Below are positions 1-7,780 of a stretch of DNA of 21,676 nt, one piece after another. The notes under the pieces are model-generated. The model made no database searches, was not told the origin of the DNA, and saw only the letters and a program-made list of their open reading frames with translations. The stretch covers positions 1-21,676 of the forward strand of contig JBJHAX010000034.1 of the NCBI GenBank assembly GCA_050480705.1, written 5' to 3'. Source of the DNA: JBJHAX01 sp050480705. GTDB taxonomy: Bacteria; Actinomycetota; Nitriliruptoria; Nitriliruptorales; Nitriliruptoraceae. Both the position numbers and the translations under genes were made by a program. Each line of letters starts with the position of its first letter. Position 1 is the stretch's first letter.

Positions 1-373
1 CACTTCCTGCCAGCTCGGTGAGCACCGTGGGGTCACCCAGGTCGGCGTCATGCTCCCAGTAGGCGCGGATCGCAGCGGCCCGCCAGGGCGCTCCGACGCC
101 ACCTGCGTCGGCGTGCTCTCCGATCAGGTGGGCGGCGAAGGTCGCGGGTCGCAACGACGGGCGGCGTGCGTGAATCCCCACGGCGGCTGCGGCGCTCCCG
201 TGGCTCGCAAGGCCATCGGTCTGGTCGGGTGTGACGGCAACCGCGTGGTGGAGCGGGACGACGTCGATGCCGCGCACCTGCACCAGACCGCCGGTTCGGG
301 TCGCCAGCGCATCGAGGCGCAGCACCGCCACAGCGGCCGGCAGAACGACGTAGTCGAAGTGGAGAACAAGCAT
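1..373 (-). CDS. DsbA-family (thioredoxin-fold) oxidoreductase/isomerase, partial
   Basis: This minus-strand reading frame starts at an ATG (373) and is still open at the left edge, so only the first 124 residues are present. The N-terminus begins with a beta strand (LVLHFDYVVLPAAVAVL) in the place where DsbA/FrnE and 2-hydroxychromene-2-carboxylate isomerases have their first strand. No CxxC motif follows it, which points to the isomerase-like or redox-inactive branch. Later come a VRGIDVVPL strand and a helical stretch ending AYWEHDADLGDPTVLTELA, a pattern typical of the helical insert of this family. No clear Shine-Dalgarno sequence precedes the ATG, so the start is uncertain. The gene lies downstream of, and in the same direction as, the sigma-factor operon but is separated from it by a strong hairpin. 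The family call rests on fold-level resemblance only; substrate and reaction are unknown. Confidence 0.55.
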   Translation of the reverse strand, partial: MLVLHFDYVVLPAAVAVLRLDALATRTGGLVQVRGIDVVPLHHAVAVTPDQTDGLASHGSAAAAVGIHARRPSLRPATFAAHLIGEHADAGGVGAPWRAAAIRAYWEHDADLGDPTVLTELAGS

Positions 374-430
374 CGCGGTGACGCTATTCGCCCTGCTCCG
401 ACGCTGCTGATCCTGTCGCTGAGCACGGCA

Positions 431-470
431 ACGTGGCGGCCCCGCTCCCAGCGGGACGGGGTCGCCACGT
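431..470 (-). terminator. Hairpin terminator of the sigma/anti-sigma/lipoprotein operon
   Basis: Two nested perfect inverted repeats form one long stem: outer arms ACGTGGCG (431-438) and CGCCACGT (463-470), inner arms CCCGCT (441-446) and AGCGGG (450-455) around a 3-nt loop. It begins 11 bp after the lipoprotein stop codon. There is no T-tract on either side, as is common for terminators in GC-rich actinobacteria. It separates the operon from the DsbA-like gene. Confidence 0.65.
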
Positions 471-480
471 CACGGCCGGG

Positions 481-1068
481 TCAGTAGGCGGCGCCGTTGC
501 CGGAGCTGCCGGTGTCGTCGTCGCCTGCGTCGTCGCCGCCGCGAAGGACGGTCGCGTCAGCTTCGATGACCCACCACACGTCCTGCACGCCCTGACCGGT
601 GGCGTCGCCGGGCGAGGTGTCGGAGGCCCAGTAGTACAGCGGCCAGCCGTCGTAGGTGATCTGTGTGCTGCCGTCGTCACGCTCGACGGTGCCCAGCAAT
701 CCTGCATCGACGCCGTCGCCGGCCTGTGCTGCGTCATCGGCAACCAGCGGCGGCCACGCATCAGCGCACTCGTCGTAGCAGGTGCTCGGGCCCTGATCGT
801 CAGGGTCGAACACGTACAGCGTCATGCCGTCGCCGTCGACCAGCACCTCGCCGTGTTCGGTGCTGCCGAGCGCGACGGTAACCGCGCCGGCGTCCGGCTC
901 GTCGGCGGGCTCATCGGGGGCGTCGGCAGCCTCGTCGGGAGCTTCGTCGGGCGCGTCGTCCGGCTCGACCGGATCGGCGTCGGTCCCGCAGGCTGCGACG
1001 ACCAGCGCAAGCAGCGCCGCCAGCGCGACGGCCCTGCGGTATCTCACTGGTTTCGTTGTCGACCTCAT
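481..1068 (-). CDS. Secreted lipoprotein with two Lipoprotein_15 repeats (COG4315-type)
   Basis: A 195-residue lipoprotein predicted to be anchored on the outer face of the membrane. The signal peptide has basic residues followed by a hydrophobic run and a lipobox ending in Cys27 (VVAAC). Residues about 28-60 form an Asp/Glu/Pro-rich linker. Two copies of the secreted-repeat unit follow: GMTLYVFDPDD...CYDECADAWPPL and then ITYDGWPLYYWASDTSPGDATGQGVQDVWWV, with the paired cysteines and the WPPL and LYYW hallmarks of PF03640. The biochemical role of this family is not established. The ATG at 1068 was chosen because a strong GGAGG lies just upstream and the lipoprotein signal begins there; the frame stays open further upstream without signal-like sequence. 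It is the third gene of the sigma/anti-sigma operon, 32 bp after the anti-sigma gene, and so is probably both cotranscribed with and controlled by that sigma factor. Confidence 0.85.
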   Translation of the reverse strand: MRSTTKPVRYRRAVALAALLALVVAACGTDADPVEPDDAPDEAPDEAADAPDEPADEPDAGAVTVALGSTEHGEVLVDGDGMTLYVFDPDDQGPSTCYDECADAWPPLVADDAAQAGDGVDAGLLGTVERDDGSTQITYDGWPLYYWASDTSPGDATGQGVQDVWWVIEADATVLRGGDDAGDDDTGSSGNGAAY

Positions 1069-1100
1069 GGTGTCCTCCGGTTCGTCATCTGCAGCTCGCT

Positions 1101-1856
1101 TCAGCCCATGGCCGGATCCGTTGACCCGGTCACGTCGCGGCTGGCGGCGGGTTCGCCGTCCCAGCCGTCGTCTCGTCCACCGTCGGGTCCCAGGCGCGGA
1201 ACGCTTGAGCGCAACACGGTGGGACCTTCGTGCGCCGGGTCGCGCCGGTCGGGCTCGGCGGTGACCCAGAACAATGCGAAATCGTCGAGCGACCCGTAGG
1301 TCTGCAGTTCGACGTCGACCACGCCGTCGTCGCCGATGTCGAGCTGTCCGATGCTGACGATGCGGCCGTCGGTGCGGTACAGCCACGCCTCGTAGGCGGC
1401 GGGTTCGGACAGCGGGCCGAGGCCCTCGGCGATCAGGTGCACGACGACGGTCCCGTTGTCGCCCCGAAACGTCGCCGAACCCTCGGCGATGAACTCCTCG
1501 CCGGCTTCGAGCGCCATCGTCGCTGCGGGAGCGGGCGCGAGTTGACGGCCGACGGCGACACCGGCGGCACCGACGGCCAGGCTCGCCGCCACGGTCAGGG
1601 CGATCCAGCGTCGCCGTTCGCGCCTTCGCACCGAGGCGGTCAGGACGCGGTCACGCACCCGCATTGGCACCGGCGTCACCTCGCTGCGGGCACGTTCGAG
1701 CAGACGGGGCAAGCCGGCGATCTCGTCGTGTTCACGACGGCAGTTTTCGCACCCTTCGACCTGGGCGCGCACCTTCGTCGCCTCGTCGGCGTCCAGGCCA
1801 CCGAGCACCAGGGCCGCAATGGCATGCACGTCGTGTTCACAGGTGATGCGCGTCAT
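1101..1856 (-). CDS. RskA-type anti-sigma factor, membrane-anchored
   Basis: A 251-residue single-pass membrane protein that should hold the adjacent ECF sigma factor inactive. Residues 1-45 form the cytoplasmic anti-sigma domain (CEHDVHAIAALVLGGLDADE...VEGCENCRREHDE). A hydrophobic segment lies near residues 85-105 (WIALTVAASLAVGAAGVAVG). The extracytoplasmic part, about residues 110-230, matches the RskA C-terminal beta domain (AYEAWLYRTDGRIVSIGQLDIGDDG, FALFWVTAEPD). The usual zinc-binding HxxxCxxC motif is altered: the CxxC is present but the His position holds Gln, so zinc binding is doubtful. The start codon overlaps the sigma-factor stop as ATGA, indicating translational coupling and fixing this start. 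By analogy with RskA/RslA proteins, release of the sigma factor would involve regulated proteolysis or a redox event; which signal applies here is not visible. Confidence 0.88.
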   Translation of the reverse strand: MTRITCEHDVHAIAALVLGGLDADEATKVRAQVEGCENCRREHDEIAGLPRLLERARSEVTPVPMRVRDRVLTASVRRRERRRWIALTVAASLAVGAAGVAVGRQLAPAPAATMALEAGEEFIAEGSATFRGDNGTVVVHLIAEGLGPLSEPAAYEAWLYRTDGRIVSIGQLDIGDDGVVDVELQTYGSLDDFALFWVTAEPDRRDPAHEGPTVLRSSVPRLGPDGGRDDGWDGEPAASRDVTGSTDPAMG

Positions 1857-2401
1857 GGCGTCACCCCCAGCTCATCGCAGGCGAGACGGAACGCACGCAG
1901 CGCGTAATAGGTGCGTGATTTGACGGTGCCGACGGGAAGCCCCAGGCGCAGCGCCACTTCGGACTGGGCCAGCCCGGCGTAGTAGCCGAGTTCCAGCACT
2001 TCGCGGTGTTCGTGGGACAAACGGTCGAGTGCGGCGCGCACGAGCTCGGAATCCAGAAGCTGGTCGAGTTCGTCGTCGCCAACCTCGTCGTCGGGCACCT
2101 CGTCGGTCGGCACCGCCCGGGGACGCCGCCGCTGCAGATCGACGACGACGGCGCGCGCGATCGCGAACACCCACGTGCGCACGCTGCCCCGCTGCACGTC
2201 GTAGCGGGCGGCGTCACGCCACAGCCGGGTCAGCACGTCCTGGACCAGCTGTTCCGCGAGTTGCGCGTCACCCAGCCGTCGCAGGCCGAAGCCGTACAGC
2301 GGCCCGGCATACACGTCGTAGAGCGCAGCGATCGCGCCTTCGTCGCCGACGGCGACCCGGCGCACCAGCTCGACCTGTCCGGTGGCGTTCACCTGCGACA
2401 T
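1853..2401 (-). CDS. ECF-family RNA polymerase sigma factor (SigK/SigL-like)
   Basis: A 182-residue extracytoplasmic-function sigma factor. Region 2 covers about residues 20-90 (ALYDVYAGPLYGFGLRRLGD...LVQDVLTRLWRDA, then RGSVRTWVFAIARAVVVD for -10 recognition). An acidic linker (about 95-118) follows, then region 4 (about 120-172) with the helix-turn-helix AQSEVALRLGLPVGTVKSR. The C-terminal ending ELGVTP and the region-4 wording resemble mycobacterial SigL and SigK. It is the first gene of a three-gene operon and overlaps the anti-sigma gene by 4 bases. An ECF-type promoter upstream (2464-2491) suggests it transcribes its own operon. The start is the ATG at 2401, directly after a 5' region rich in stops; its Shine-Dalgarno sequence is weak. 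The exact ECF group is uncertain. Confidence 0.92.
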   Translation of the reverse strand: MSQVNATGQVELVRRVAVGDEGAIAALYDVYAGPLYGFGLRRLGDAQLAEQLVQDVLTRLWRDAARYDVQRGSVRTWVFAIARAVVVDLQRRRPRAVPTDEVPDDEVGDDELDQLLDSELVRAALDRLSHEHREVLELGYYAGLAQSEVALRLGLPVGTVKSRTYYALRAFRLACDELGVTP

Positions 2402-2619
2402 GCGTCGGTTCTCGTCATCAGTTTCGCCGAGGTTCGTTCGGCGGCGTTATGGTCCTCGATGGTGGACGCACGTGCGACCCCGAACGGTTCACTCGCCTCG
2501 CCGGATCGCTCGAACGCCGACCGTCGAGCGGGATGAGCGCACACCGTTGCACGGCCAGCGCACACCCGGCCGCGGGTGCCTACCCACAACGGACACGACG
2601 ACGCAACGCGGAGGCGGCG
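2402..2619. other. Intergenic region between the divergent sigma operon and ppc
   Basis: This 218-bp gap holds the minus-strand ECF promoter described separately. Short open frames cross it but none has codon usage or a ribosome-binding site suggesting a gene. I see no convincing plus-strand promoter for ppc by eye. Confidence 0.5.
2464..2491 (-). promoter_or_regulatory. Putative ECF-sigma promoter upstream of the sigma/anti-sigma operon
   Basis: Read on the minus strand, TGAACC (2491-2486) is separated by 17 bp from CGTCC (2468-2464). This is the AAC / CGT layout of ECF promoters and resembles the motif described for mycobacterial SigL. It would start transcription some 55 bp before the sigma-factor ATG, which suits autoregulation. 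Confidence 0.5.
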
Positions 2620-5373
2620 ATGTTGCACCACGAGGCGACGGCCGCACAGGTGCGGCTGCTCGGCGATCTGCTCGGGGCGACCATCGGCGAGATCGAGGGC
2701 GGTGCGCATCTCGACCTCGTCGAGCGCGTGCGACGGCTGGCCGTCGCCCACCACGACGGTGACGGGGCCGCACTGGGCGAACTCGGGCAGTTGCTCGCCG
2801 ACATCGACGTCGACGATGCGGAAGTCCTCGTCAACGCGTTCGCCGCCTGGTTCCACCTGATCAACCTCGCCGAAGATCAGGCGATCGTGCGCCAGCTCGT
2901 GAGCGAACGGCAGGAGGCCGCCGAGGCCGGCGAGGTCTTCGGCGAGACGATCCGCCAAGCGTTCGAGGACCTGCGCGACGACGGCATCGACGTCGACCGT
3001 CTCGGCGAGATTCTCGACGCGCTCTCGGTGCGCCCGGTGTTCACGGCCCATCCCACCGAGTCCAAGCGGCGCACCACGCTGACCAAACTCGCACGTGTCG
3101 CCGCCACGCTGCGCCGGCTCGATCTCGAGATGCTCGCACCCGAGACACGCAGCACGCTCGAAGCGTCGCTCGCCGAGGAGATCGCGTCGTTGTGGCTGTC
3201 CGAGGAGACGCGTCCGACCCCCCCAGGGGTCATCGACGAGGTGCGCAACGGCATCTACTTCATTGACGCCGTACTCTTCGACCTCGTCCCGACGCTGTAT
3301 CGCGAGCTGCGCACGGCGGTCACCGACACCTTCGCCGACGCCGACGAGGCCACCCTGCAACGTGCGGGCCGTTTCCTGCGCTTCGGTTCGTGGATCGGTG
3401 GTGACCGTGACGGCAACCCCAACGTCACCGCGGCGGTGACCGAAGCGACGCTGCGTGAACATCAGCGACTGGCGCTGCGGTTGCTTCGCCGCAGCATCGA
3501 CGCGATGCATGCGCACCTTTCGGTCGGCGAGCGACGCGGCGCCAGCGATGCGTTGCTCGCCCGTTACCGCGAGCTGCGCGAACAGCATCCCGACGCGGCA
3601 CGCGAACTCGAGACCCGCTATCCCGCCCAGCCACACCGGCAGTTCCTCGCGCTGGTCTATCAGCAGTTGCTGGCCACCGAGCGCCGCATCGATCGTCCGT
3701 GGCGCGCCGACGTTCGCCCCGACCCACGCGCCTACATGCACGCACACGAGTTCGTCGACGACCTCGCCGTGCTGCGCGCCAGCCTGCGCCAGGCCGGCGG
3801 GGCACGACTGGCTGACGGGCGGGTGCGCGACCTGCAGGTGCAGGCGCAGGTGTTCGGGTTCCACCTGGCGACCCTCGACATCCGCCAGCACGCCCAGGTC
3901 CACGACGACGCCCTCGGCGAGATCTTCTCGCGCTACGACGATGCGTGGGCGGACCTCGACGAACAGGGGCGCATCGACACCCTCACCCATGAACTGTCGC
4001 TGCGCCGCCCGCTGACCCCCTCCCGACTGGACTTCTCCGAGACGACCAACGAGACCGTGCACACGTTTCGCACGATCCGGAGGGCACACGAGCGGATCGG
4101 GCCCGACGCGATCGACACCTACATCATCTCGATGACGCGACGGGTGTCCGACGTGCTGGCCGTGCTCGTCCTCGCACACGATGCGCGCTGCGCCGACGTC
4201 CTCGACGTCGTGCCGCTGTTCGAGACGGTCGACGACCTCGATCACGCCGAGGACATTCTCCAGCGCCTGCTGACCAACCCGGCCTACCGCGCGCACGTGA
4301 CACGGCGCGGCGACCACCAGCAGGTCATGATCGGCTACAGCGACTCGAACAAGGACGGCGGCTATCTGACCGCCACCTGGCAGCTGCAGCGCGCACAACG
4401 TCGCCTGGCCCGCGTGGCCGACGAACACGGTGTCACCCTCACCCTGTTCCACGGCCGCGGCGGGTCCATCGGGCGCGGTGGCGGTCCGACCAACGCGGCC
4501 ATCCGCGCGCAACCACCCGAGTCGGTGCTGGGGAGGTTCAAAGTCACCGAGCAGGGCGAGGTCATCGCCGCGCGCTACCGCGACCCGATGCTCGCACACC
4601 GTCACCTCGAACAGGTCGTGCACGCGGTCGTGTCGACGATGCGCCCGCAGCGCACCCGGCCGCTGACCCGATCGGCCGAACAGGTTCTCGACGAGCTCTC
4701 CGGCCTGGCCGGCGACGCCTACCGGGACTTCGTCCAGGACAATCCGTCGCTGATGGCCTTCGTGCATCAGGCGACACCGCTGGAGGTCATCAGCGACCTC
4801 AACATCGCCTCGCGTCCGGCACGACGCGCGCCCGGAGCCGGACTCGGCGACCTGCGCGCCATCCCGTGGGTGTTCGCCTGGACACAGTGCCGACTGCACC
4901 TGCCGGCCTGGTTCGGCGTCGGGTCCGCACTGCACCGCTGGGCCGACGGCGACGACCAACGGTGGGAACAGCTGGCCGAACTCGCGTCGTCGACCCCGCT
5001 GCTCGACGTGACCCTGCAGAACATGGAGATGGCGCTGGCCAAGGTCGACCTGCGTATCGCCGGGGCGTACGCCGAGCTCGCAGACATCGAGGTTCGCGAG
5101 GCGGTCATGCCCAAGCTGCTCGGCGAGTTCGAACGCACCGTGTCGGGTCTGCTGCGTGTGATGGGACGCGACCGGCTCCTCGACCACGACCCCACGCTGG
5201 CGGCGATCCTGGGGCTTCGAGCGCCCTACCTCGAACCGCTGCACGCGCTGCAGGTCGCGCTGCTGCGCCGCCTGCGTGACAGCGACGAGGACGACGCTGC
5301 GACCGCACGGTTACGGCGTGCCATGCTGACTGCGACCAACGGCATCGCCGCTGGCCTGCGCAACACCGGCTGA
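2620..5373 (+). CDS. ppc: Phosphoenolpyruvate carboxylase
   Basis: A 917-residue enzyme, a normal length for bacterial PEPC. It carboxylates phosphoenolpyruvate with bicarbonate to give oxaloacetate and refills the TCA cycle in the cytoplasm. Family signatures are all present: VFTAHPTE with the catalytic His near residue 144, FGSWIGGDRDGNPNV near 254-268, IGYSDSNKDGGYLTATWQLQ near 571-590, the mobile loop FHGRGGSIGRGGGPT starting near 610, and the C-terminal ending GIAAGLRNTG that closes the active site. The ATG at 2620 was chosen because GGAGG lies 5 bp upstream and the protein then begins like other PEPCs; the frame remains open further upstream but that stretch looks non-coding. The gene stands alone: the upstream 218 bp separate it from the divergent sigma operon. 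Confidence 0.97.
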   Translation: MLHHEATAAQVRLLGDLLGATIGEIEGGAHLDLVERVRRLAVAHHDGDGAALGELGQLLADIDVDDAEVLVNAFAAWFHLINLAEDQAIVRQLVSERQEAAEAGEVFGETIRQAFEDLRDDGIDVDRLGEILDALSVRPVFTAHPTESKRRTTLTKLARVAATLRRLDLEMLAPETRSTLEASLAEEIASLWLSEETRPTPPGVIDEVRNGIYFIDAVLFDLVPTLYRELRTAVTDTFADADEATLQRAGRFLRFGSWIGGDRDGNPNVTAAVTEATLREHQRLALRLLRRSIDAMHAHLSVGERRGASDALLARYRELREQHPDAARELETRYPAQPHRQFLALVYQQLLATERRIDRPWRADVRPDPRAYMHAHEFVDDLAVLRASLRQAGGARLADGRVRDLQVQAQVFGFHLATLDIRQHAQVHDDALGEIFSRYDDAWADLDEQGRIDTLTHELSLRRPLTPSRLDFSETTNETVHTFRTIRRAHERIGPDAIDTYIISMTRRVSDVLAVLVLAHDARCADVLDVVPLFETVDDLDHAEDILQRLLTNPAYRAHVTRRGDHQQVMIGYSDSNKDGGYLTATWQLQRAQRRLARVADEHGVTLTLFHGRGGSIGRGGGPTNAAIRAQPPESVLGRFKVTEQGEVIAARYRDPMLAHRHLEQVVHAVVSTMRPQRTRPLTRSAEQVLDELSGLAGDAYRDFVQDNPSLMAFVHQATPLEVISDLNIASRPARRAPGAGLGDLRAIPWVFAWTQCRLHLPAWFGVGSALHRWADGDDQRWEQLAELASSTPLLDVTLQNMEMALAKVDLRIAGAYAELADIEVREAVMPKLLGEFERTVSGLLRVMGRDRLLDHDPTLAAILGLRAPYLEPLHALQVALLRRLRDSDEDDAATARLRRAMLTATNGIAAGLRNTG

Positions 5374-5403
5374 GCGGGCTCGGGACGTCCCTCCCCGCGA
5401 ATG

Positions 5404-5418
5404 GGGACCATGAGCCCT
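5404..5418 (+). promoter_or_regulatory. DosR-box-like site upstream of the SRPBCC gene
   Basis: GGGACCATGAGCCCT matches the mycobacterial DosR box GGGACTTTNGNCCCT at 10 of its 13 fixed positions, including both GGGAC and CCCT ends. It lies 93 bp before the GTG of the SRPBCC-fold gene and about 30 bp after ppc. A related perfect palindrome, GGGACGTCCC, lies just upstream at 5382-5391. Binding by the local DosR-like regulator is inferred. Confidence 0.45.
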
Positions 5419-5510
5419 GATCGTCGCCTGCCGCCGGTCTGTAGCTTCTTCACAGCTCGACGTCCCGACCGGACGTCGCGACCGATGGCCCCGAATACGG
5501 ACACGCCGCT

Positions 5511-6005
5511 GTGACCCGTTCCGTTCAAGCGTTCCTGCCGGCAAGTGGCAACGCACAGGCGCTCGCGCGCGCGTTCGCCGGCGATCCGCAACGCTGGCTG
5601 CCCGACGCGCGCCGTGAAGGCGTCGACACCTGGCGCATCCGCGTCCACGCCGCCGGGCTCTCACGCGCCGTGGTCGTCACCGTCGGTGACGTCTGGCAGG
5701 CCGGGTCGACCCGCTGGCGCACCATGCGCTGGGATCCGGTGCTCGACGACGGCCAGCCGGGCGCGATCGACCGGGTGCTGCCCTCGTTCGACGGGGAGCT
5801 GGGTCTCGGGCGCATCCGCCCCGGGGCATGCACGCTGGTGCTCGACGGGCGCTACGCGCCCCCCGGTGGAGCGGTCGGTGCTGCGCTCGACACGGTTGCG
5901 TTGCACCGTGTCGCACGTTGGACCACCGAACGTCTCCTCGCCGACATTGCGGCCGGGCTGTCAGCCGAAGCCCTCCTCGACGACGACTTCGCGCCGATCC
6001 ACTGA
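5511..6005 (+). CDS. SRPBCC-fold (START/Bet v1-like) hypothetical protein
   Basis: A 164-residue cytoplasmic protein without signal peptide or membrane segment. The second half (FDGELGLGRIRPGACTLVLD, then GRYAPPGGAVGAALDTVALHRVARWTTERLLADIAAGL) resembles actinobacterial SRPBCC/polyketide-cyclase-like proteins: a beta strand pair, a SGxYxPP-like turn and the long C-terminal helix that closes the ligand cavity. No catalytic residues can be named and the ligand is unknown. It starts at a GTG without a strong Shine-Dalgarno sequence, so the start is the least certain part. A DosR-box-like site lies upstream and the DosS-like kinase gene converges on it from the right, which suggests membership of the same hypoxia/NO response; SRPBCC-fold proteins have been seen among stress-induced genes, but the link here is inference. 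Confidence 0.7.
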   Translation: MTRSVQAFLPASGNAQALARAFAGDPQRWLPDARREGVDTWRIRVHAAGLSRAVVVTVGDVWQAGSTRWRTMRWDPVLDDGQPGAIDRVLPSFDGELGLGRIRPGACTLVLDGRYAPPGGAVGAALDTVALHRVARWTTERLLADIAAGLSAEALLDDDFAPIH

Positions 6006-6066
6006 TCCGGGCCACGTGCGGGACCGGGGACCGCTGCCGAACACGCTGGCCGCCTGCCCTTGCGCG

Positions 6067-7680
6067 TCAGCCCGTCGGGACCTCCCAGAGCACGTAGGTG
6101 CCCGGACCGGGGCGGCGCGGCGCCGTTTCGGCGCGCCCACCGAGCGCTTCTGCCCGCTCACGCAAGCTCACCGTGCCCACACCGCGTCCCACATCTGCAG
6201 GGTCGATGCCGACCCCGTCGTCCGAGACACGCAGCCGCACGACGTCGCTGACGACGCTCACCTCGACCTCGACGACGCGCGCCCGGGCGTGCTTGGCGAC
6301 GTTGGTGAGCGCCTCACGAAGCACCGGCACGAGATGGCCGGCGACGCTGTCGTCGACGACGGTGTCCAACGGCCCGTCGAAACGCACGCGCGGTGTCGCA
6401 TCGAGGATGACGGTCAGCTCGTCCACGACCCGCAGCAGGCGCGTGCGCAGACCGCCGGCATTGTCCTCAGCCGACTGCAGCGCAAAAATGGTCGAGCGGA
6501 TCTCTTTGATCGTCGCGTCGATGTCGTCGACCGCTGCTACGACACGTTCGGCGACCTGCGGGACGTCGTCGAGCCTGCGGATGCATGACTGCAGCGACAG
6601 GCCGGTGGCGAACAGGCGCTGGATGACCGTGTCGTGCAGGTCACGCCCGATCCGCTCGCGTTCCTCGACCTTGGACAACTGTCGCAGGGCCGACTGCGCC
6701 TGCTCGTGCGCCCAGACGAGACTGACCTGATCACCGAACGCGGTCAGGTGCTCGCGCTCGCCGCCGGTGAACGGTGTGGCACGTGCGACGACGAGCACCG
6801 CGACGACACCCGAGGCGTCACGGATCGGAATCGCCAGCGCAGGCAGGCCGAGCACCGGACTGTGCGCGACTTCCTCGGGCTGGCCTGATGCGAGGACGGC
6901 GAGCGCAGCCGTGCCCTGCCACGACGTGCCGGCCTCGGGCGGGTCGTTGCCGATCGAGGCCAGCACCCGCAACTGAGCTTCGTCGTCTTCGGCCCGTGAC
7001 GGTCCGAGCAGGAGGGCTGTGTCTGCTTCGACCAGTGCCGCGGCCCGGCCTGCGATCAGTTCATGAAGCGCCCCGCTCGGGGTGCCGGCAACGACCGCCT
7101 GCGCGAGTTCGACGACGGCGCCACGCCAGGCGTCGCGCTGCTGAAGATCGTCGTACAGGCGGGCGTTGCTGATCGCAGAACCTGCCACGGCGGCCAGTGC
7201 GACGAGCAGTTGTTCGTCGGCGTCGTCGAAACCGACGCTCCCCCGCTTCTCGGTGAGATACAAGTTGCCGTAGACCCGGTCGCCGATGCGGACCGGCACG
7301 CCGAGGAAGCTGTTCATCGGCGGATGGTTGGACGGGAAGCCGTACGAATCCGGGTGCTGCGACAACTCGTCGAGCCGCAGCGGCTCTGGGTTGTCGATCA
7401 GCAGGCCCAGGATGCCGTGGCCGGAGGGCAACGCACCGATGCGCGAGGCCGTCTCGTCGTCGATGCCGTGGTGGACGAACGCGGAAAGCCCCTGACCGTC
7501 GTCGTCGATCACACCGAGCGCGCCGTAGCGCGCGTCGACGAGCGTGCAGGCCGCCGCCACGATGCGCTCGAGGACCGTGCGCAGCTCCAGGCCGCCGGCG
7601 ACAAGCAGCACGGCGTCGAGCAGACGCTGCATGCGTGCGTCGGCGGGGTCGTCCCCCTGCTCCCGCCCACGGTGTGCCAC
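6067..7680 (-). CDS. DosS/DevS-like heme-based sensor histidine kinase
   Basis: A 537-residue soluble sensor kinase. GAF-A is near residues 20-170, GAF-B near 180-330, then the HisKA_3 dimerisation helix with ERERIGRDLHDTVIQRLF (phospho-acceptor His349), and a C-terminal HATPase with REALTNVAKHARA and DDGVGIDPADVGRGVGTVSLRERA. GAF-A closely resembles mycobacterial DevS/DosT (VDARYGALGVIDDDG, PLRLDELSQHPDSYGFP, HPPMNSFLGVPV, NLYLTEK). The proximal heme ligand of DevS (His149, in HPPM) corresponds to His119, and the distal-pocket Tyr171 to Tyr141, at the same 22-residue spacing. It should therefore sense O2, NO or CO and phosphorylate the regulator encoded divergently. The GTG at 7680 was chosen for its GGAGG and because the upstream extension lacks sensible sequence. 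Confidence 0.9.
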   Translation of the reverse strand: MAHRGREQGDDPADARMQRLLDAVLLVAGGLELRTVLERIVAAACTLVDARYGALGVIDDDGQGLSAFVHHGIDDETASRIGALPSGHGILGLLIDNPEPLRLDELSQHPDSYGFPSNHPPMNSFLGVPVRIGDRVYGNLYLTEKRGSVGFDDADEQLLVALAAVAGSAISNARLYDDLQQRDAWRGAVVELAQAVVAGTPSGALHELIAGRAAALVEADTALLLGPSRAEDDEAQLRVLASIGNDPPEAGTSWQGTAALAVLASGQPEEVAHSPVLGLPALAIPIRDASGVVAVLVVARATPFTGGEREHLTAFGDQVSLVWAHEQAQSALRQLSKVEERERIGRDLHDTVIQRLFATGLSLQSCIRRLDDVPQVAERVVAAVDDIDATIKEIRSTIFALQSAEDNAGGLRTRLLRVVDELTVILDATPRVRFDGPLDTVVDDSVAGHLVPVLREALTNVAKHARARVVEVEVSVVSDVVRLRVSDDGVGIDPADVGRGVGTVSLRERAEALGGRAETAPRRPGPGTYVLWEVPTG

Positions 7681-7703
7681 GTTGCGGAGCCTCCACAGCG
7701 TTT

Positions 7704-7718
7704 GGGGCCAGGAGAGCC
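7704..7718 (-). promoter_or_regulatory. Weak DosR-box-like site between kinase and regulator genes
   Basis: On the minus strand GGCTCTCCTGGCCCC keeps the GG, CT and GGCCC parts of the DosR box but loses the central GGGAC identity. It lies in the 100-bp divergent region between the kinase and regulator starts, where an autoregulatory site would be expected. It is the poorest match in this window and may be chance. Confidence 0.2.
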
Positions 7719-7780
7719 TACTGTGTGGCACCGAACGCACGGATGCTGTGCGCTGGCAGCGTGACGACGGAGGTGGAGAC

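Noticed and set aside
905..970. Short repeated DNA units resembling a direct-repeat array
   Set aside because: They encode the Asp/Glu/Pro linker of the lipoprotein; the repetition reflects biased amino-acid composition, not a CRISPR or mobile element.
2029..2619. Upstream extension of the ppc frame back to 2029
   Set aside because: It overlaps the sigma-factor gene on the other strand, its translation is Arg-rich low-complexity, and the GGAGG/ATG at 2620 gives the normal PEPC length.
2389..5244. A 951-codon open frame on the minus strand opposite ppc
   Set aside because: It is antisense to an unmistakable PEPC with all catalytic motifs; its translation is Val/Gly/Arg/His-rich without any recognisable domain, as expected for the mirror frame of a GC-rich gene.
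5401..5514. A 37-residue plus-strand ORF whose stop overlaps the SRPBCC start
   Set aside because: Its ATG overlaps the DosR-like box, the sequence has no recognisable features, and no ribosome-binding site precedes it. The stop/start overlap can arise by chance from CTGTGA.
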